Made by a program: the position numbers and the translations under genes
Assembly (NCBI GenBank): GCA_015522395.1
Contig: WAMH01000246.1
Span: forward strand, 1-8,236
DNA length: 8,236 nucleotides
Direction: 5' to 3'
Source of the DNA: Thermococcus sp.
Lineage (GTDB): Archaea; Methanobacteriota_B; Thermococci; Thermococcales; Thermococcaceae
Part shown: positions 6,247 through 8,236 of the stretch, one piece after another
Layout: each line of letters starts with the position of its first letter
Position numbering within the stretch: the stretch's first letter is position 1
The notes under the pieces: generated by a model
Databases searched by the model: none
The model's input: only the letters and a program-made list of their open reading frames with translations
What the model was told of the DNA's origin: nothing

Positions 6247-6261
6247 TATTTAAAATTTTCG
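6247..6261 (-). promoter_or_regulatory. BRE-TATA promoter of the secreted surface protein gene
   Basis: Reading the - strand, CGAAAA (6261-6256) is followed by TTTTAAATA (6255-6247), a close match to the archaeal pattern. The predicted start near 6225 gives a leader of about 70 nt before ATG 6154, long for this group. Other A/T boxes further upstream (for example CTTATAATT, near 6297-6305) could serve as alternative promoters. Confidence 0.55.
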
Positions 6262-6295
6262 TTACTGATATGGCCAAATATTACTAAAAATATAT

Positions 6296-6330
6296 CTAAT
6301 TATAAGCTCAACAAACTGAAATTATATTAG
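6296..6330. repeat. Imperfect inverted repeat in the AT-rich island
   Basis: CTAATTATAA (6296-6305) and TTATATTAG (6322-6330) are complementary apart from one bulged base, with a 16-base spacer. It lies upstream of the - strand promoter at 6247-6261, where an activator or repressor could bind. With such low complexity, chance is a serious alternative. Confidence 0.25.
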
Positions 6331-6452
6331 CAACGAATCAATAGATTTTCAAAGTCTTGATGCTAGATTAAGCACAAGAGTGCTCCAAAGCAGCGGAGAG
6401 TACAGAGGTTCCCTTCCACCTAAAGTAAAAAAACTCAAAAGCCCAGAATCAT

Positions 6453-6469
6453 CCAAAAACCTTATAAGG
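6453..6469 (+). promoter_or_regulatory. BRE-TATA promoter of ileS
   Basis: CCAAAAA (6453-6459) directly precedes CCTTATAAGG (6460-6469), itself a perfect ten-base palindrome. The start site should be at about 6490-6491, which leaves roughly 104 nt of leader before ileS. Confidence 0.6.
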
Positions 6470-6490
6470 CCACCCCCCAATTCTGCCCCG

Positions 6491-6544
6491 ATGCCCATGA
6501 GGGGGGAGTGTTTTATCCGTCGCTTTGCCCGTTTCGAGGCTTAG
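6491..6544 (+). CDS. Candidate 17-codon leader ORF upstream of ileS
   Basis: ATG 6491-6493 lies about 26 bases after the centre of the TATA box, so it could be read as a leaderless ORF. The 17 residues are MPMRGECFIRRFARFEA, ending at TAG 6542-6544, 50 bases before ileS ATG. A second in-frame ATG is at 6497. The peptide is Arg/Phe-rich with a single Ile, so it is not an obvious Ile-codon attenuator. The leader also holds a CCC/GGG hairpin (about 6549-6561), and TCCCT (6548-6552) could pair with AGGGA of the ileS ribosome site. It may simply be a chance ORF. Confidence 0.25.
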   Translation: MPMRGECFIRRFARFEA

Positions 6545-6594
6545 TCTTCCCTGTTTTTGGGTAGCCATCACTATCACTTCTGGAGGGATTTTCA

Positions 6595-8236
6595 ATGATT
6601 AAAGAGCCTGAGTTCAGGGAGTACGACCCGGGTAAGCTTGAGGAGAAGATAGAGCGCTTTTGGAAGGAGAACGACACCTACGAGAAGGTCAAGGCCTCTC
6701 GCCAGAACGGCCCGAAGTACTACTTCCTCGACGGACCGCCCTACGTCAGCGGTGCGATACACCTCGGCACCGCCTGGAACAAGATCATCAAGGACATGAT
6801 AATCCGCTTTAGAACGATGCAGGGCTACAACGTTAGGAGACAGCCGGGCTTCGACATGCACGGCCTCCCGATAGAGGTCAAGGTCGAGCAGGCACTCGGA
6901 TTGAAGACGAAGAGGGACATAGAGACCGAGATAGGCGTTGACAACTTCATCAAGAAGTGCAAGGAGTTCGCCCTCAACAACCTCAAGGTCATGACCGAGC
7001 AGTTCAAACAGCTCGGAATATGGATGGACTGGGACAACCCGTACATGACCATAAAGAACGAGTACATTGAATCGGGCTGGTTCACACTAAAGCGGGCCTA
7101 CGAGAAGGGTCTCCTTGAGAAGGACAAGCGCGTTCTCCACTGGTGCCCGCGCTGTCAGACGGCTTTGGCGGAACACGAGGTTCGCGGCGAGTACAAGCTC
7201 AGGAAGGACCCGAGCATCTACGTCAAGTTCCCGGTTGAAGGGAAGGAGAAGGAATACCTGCTCATCTGGACTACGACACCGTGGACGCTGCCGGCCAACT
7301 TGGCTGTCACAGTCCACCCCGAGTACGAGTACGCTAAAGTCAGGGTCGAGACCGAGAATGGCGAGGAGTACTGGATAATCGCGAGGGCACTGGTTGAGCG
7401 CGTTCTTGCCGAGGCCGGCCTCAAGGGCGAAATCGTCGAGACCTTCAAGGGCGAGGAGCTTGAGGGAATAAGGTACGTCCACGTCCTCATGGACGAGTAT
7501 CCGACTCAAAAGGAGTTCCGCGAGAAGTACGAGTGGGCGCACCGCGTAATCCTCGGAGAGCACGTAACGCTCGAGGACGGTACCGGCTTGGTTCACACCG
7601 CCCCGGGCCACGGTGAGGAGGACTTTGAGGTTGGAAAGCGCTACGGCCTGCCCATCTACAGCCCGGTTGACGAGGCCGGCAGGTACACTGAAGGAAAGTG
7701 GAAGGGGGTATACGTCAAAGACGCGGACGGCGAGGTGATCGAGAACCTTCGCGAGAAGGGCTACCTTGTGAAAGCCGGCGAGATAGAGCACAAGTACCCG
7801 CACTGCTGGCGCTGCAAGACCCCGCTCATATTTAGAGCAACTGACCAGTGGTTCCTCAAGGTCAGCAAGGTCAAGGAGGACATCATAAGGGAGAACGACG
7901 AGAAGGTCACATGGTATCCAGACTGGGTTAAGGTTAGATACGACAACGGAGTCATGAACAGCGGCGACTGGGTCATAAGCAGGCAGCGCTACTGGGGGAT
8001 CCCGCTCCCGATATGGCAGAGCGAGGATGGAGAAATATACGTCGTCGGCAGCTTTAAGGAGCTGGTTGAGAAGAGCGTGGCGATAGAGGTCAACGGCGAG
8101 CGCATTGAGTTACCCGAGGGCTACGAGGAGAAGCTAAAGGTCATCGAGGAGAAGCTCGGGCCAGAAGATTTGCACAGACCCTACGTGGATGCCTTCATCA
8201 TAAAGGTCAACGGCAAGGAGATGCGCCGCGTCAAGG
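6595..8236 (+). CDS. ileS: Isoleucyl-tRNA synthetase, N-terminal 547 residues (3' end outside window)
   Basis: IleRS charges tRNA(Ile) with isoleucine in the cytoplasm using ATP, and hydrolyses mischarged Val. ATG 6595 is preceded by GGAGG (6582-6586) with eight-base spacing. The class I signature appears as DGPPYVSGAIHLGTAWNK, with the HIGH motif as HLGT at residues 56-59. A first CxxC pair (C184, C187, in WCPRC) precedes the CP1 editing domain. That domain shows the Thr-rich WTTTPWTLPAN (225-235) and DGTGLVHTAPGHGEEDF (328-344), where D343 corresponds to the conserved editing Asp. A second CxxC (C404, C407, in CWRC) follows, with DQWFLK and GDWVISRQRYWGIPLPIW (457-474) of the catalytic core. 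The KMSKS loop and tRNA-binding C-terminal region lie beyond the window, as archaeal IleRS has more than 1000 residues. No lesions are seen. It is transcribed away from the surface genes, from the promoter at 6453-6469. Confidence 0.98.
   Translation, partial: MIKEPEFREYDPGKLEEKIERFWKENDTYEKVKASRQNGPKYYFLDGPPYVSGAIHLGTAWNKIIKDMIIRFRTMQGYNVRRQPGFDMHGLPIEVKVEQALGLKTKRDIETEIGVDNFIKKCKEFALNNLKVMTEQFKQLGIWMDWDNPYMTIKNEYIESGWFTLKRAYEKGLLEKDKRVLHWCPRCQTALAEHEVRGEYKLRKDPSIYVKFPVEGKEKEYLLIWTTTPWTLPANLAVTVHPEYEYAKVRVETENGEEYWIIARALVERVLAEAGLKGEIVETFKGEELEGIRYVHVLMDEYPTQKEFREKYEWAHRVILGEHVTLEDGTGLVHTAPGHGEEDFEVGKRYGLPIYSPVDEAGRYTEGKWKGVYVKDADGEVIENLREKGYLVKAGEIEHKYPHCWRCKTPLIFRATDQWFLKVSKVKEDIIRENDEKVTWYPDWVKVRYDNGVMNSGDWVISRQRYWGIPLPIWQSEDGEIYVVGSFKELVEKSVAIEVNGERIELPEGYEEKLKVIEEKLGPEDLHRPYVDAFIIKVNGKEMRRVK

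Larger units (their letters stand above)
6225..6360. other. AT-rich intergenic island between divergent surface-protein and ileS promoters
   Basis: The 440-base gap between 6154 and 6595 contains no convincing protein gene apart from the short leader ORF at 6491. Its central part is far richer in A and T than the flanking genes. It holds the - strand promoter, several further TATA-like strings, and an imperfect inverted repeat. The region looks regulatory. I see no tRNA, replication-origin repeats or CRISPR units in it. Confidence 0.5.

Noticed and set aside
7087..7803. Open - strand frame of 238 codons within ileS
   Set aside because: It is the complement of the well-supported ileS coding frame and has Leu/Val-rich shadow composition.
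6595..8236. Possible truncation of ileS, as the KMSKS motif is absent
   Set aside because: The frame is open to the window edge at residue 547, and KMSKS is expected beyond that point. It is cut by the window, not broken.

Overview
The window looks like a piece of a Thermococcales (Thermococcus-like) archaeal chromosome. The reasons are an archaeal-type isoleucyl-tRNA synthetase with Lys/Glu-rich, AGG/GAG-biased codons, compact genes, GGTGA/GGAGG ribosome binding sites, and several core promoters of the archaeal BRE-TATA type (purine-rich CGAAA-like element directly upstream of an 8-9 bp A/T box). I see no insertion sequence, CRISPR array, tRNA or rRNA.

Layout. Positions 1-245 hold the 3' end of an unrecognised + strand gene. 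It converges on a very short - strand ORF (263-379, 38 aa) that has its own promoter and a palindrome over the BRE. Positions 498-2224 (-) hold a decaying gene, most like a family 57 glycoside hydrolase. Three frame changes and one in-frame stop break it, yet protein similarity can be followed from start to stop. Divergent from it are a small hypothetical gene (2355-2663, +) and a ten-helix DMT/EamA transporter (2695-3525, +). The transporter appears to have its own TATA box lying over the end of the hypothetical gene, and probably a leaderless mRNA.

Positions 3522-6154 (-) carry two consecutive surface-protein genes. The first in transcription order (5066-6154) encodes a secreted, sequon-rich, two-domain beta-sandwich protein without a membrane anchor. 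The second (3522-4958) encodes a signal-peptide protein with three extracellular beta domains, one transmembrane helix and a beta-rich C-terminal domain predicted to be cytoplasmic. They read as a secreted subunit plus a membrane partner and are the best candidate here for an undescribed system. The first gene has an AT-rich promoter region, a leader of about 70 nt and a hairpin over its ribosome binding site.

The window ends with ileS (6595 onward, +, cut by the window edge). It is preceded by a strong TATA box and a leader of about 104 nt that contains a 17-codon ORF starting at the predicted transcription start.

Family assignments rest on reading the translations by eye. No database search was possible.
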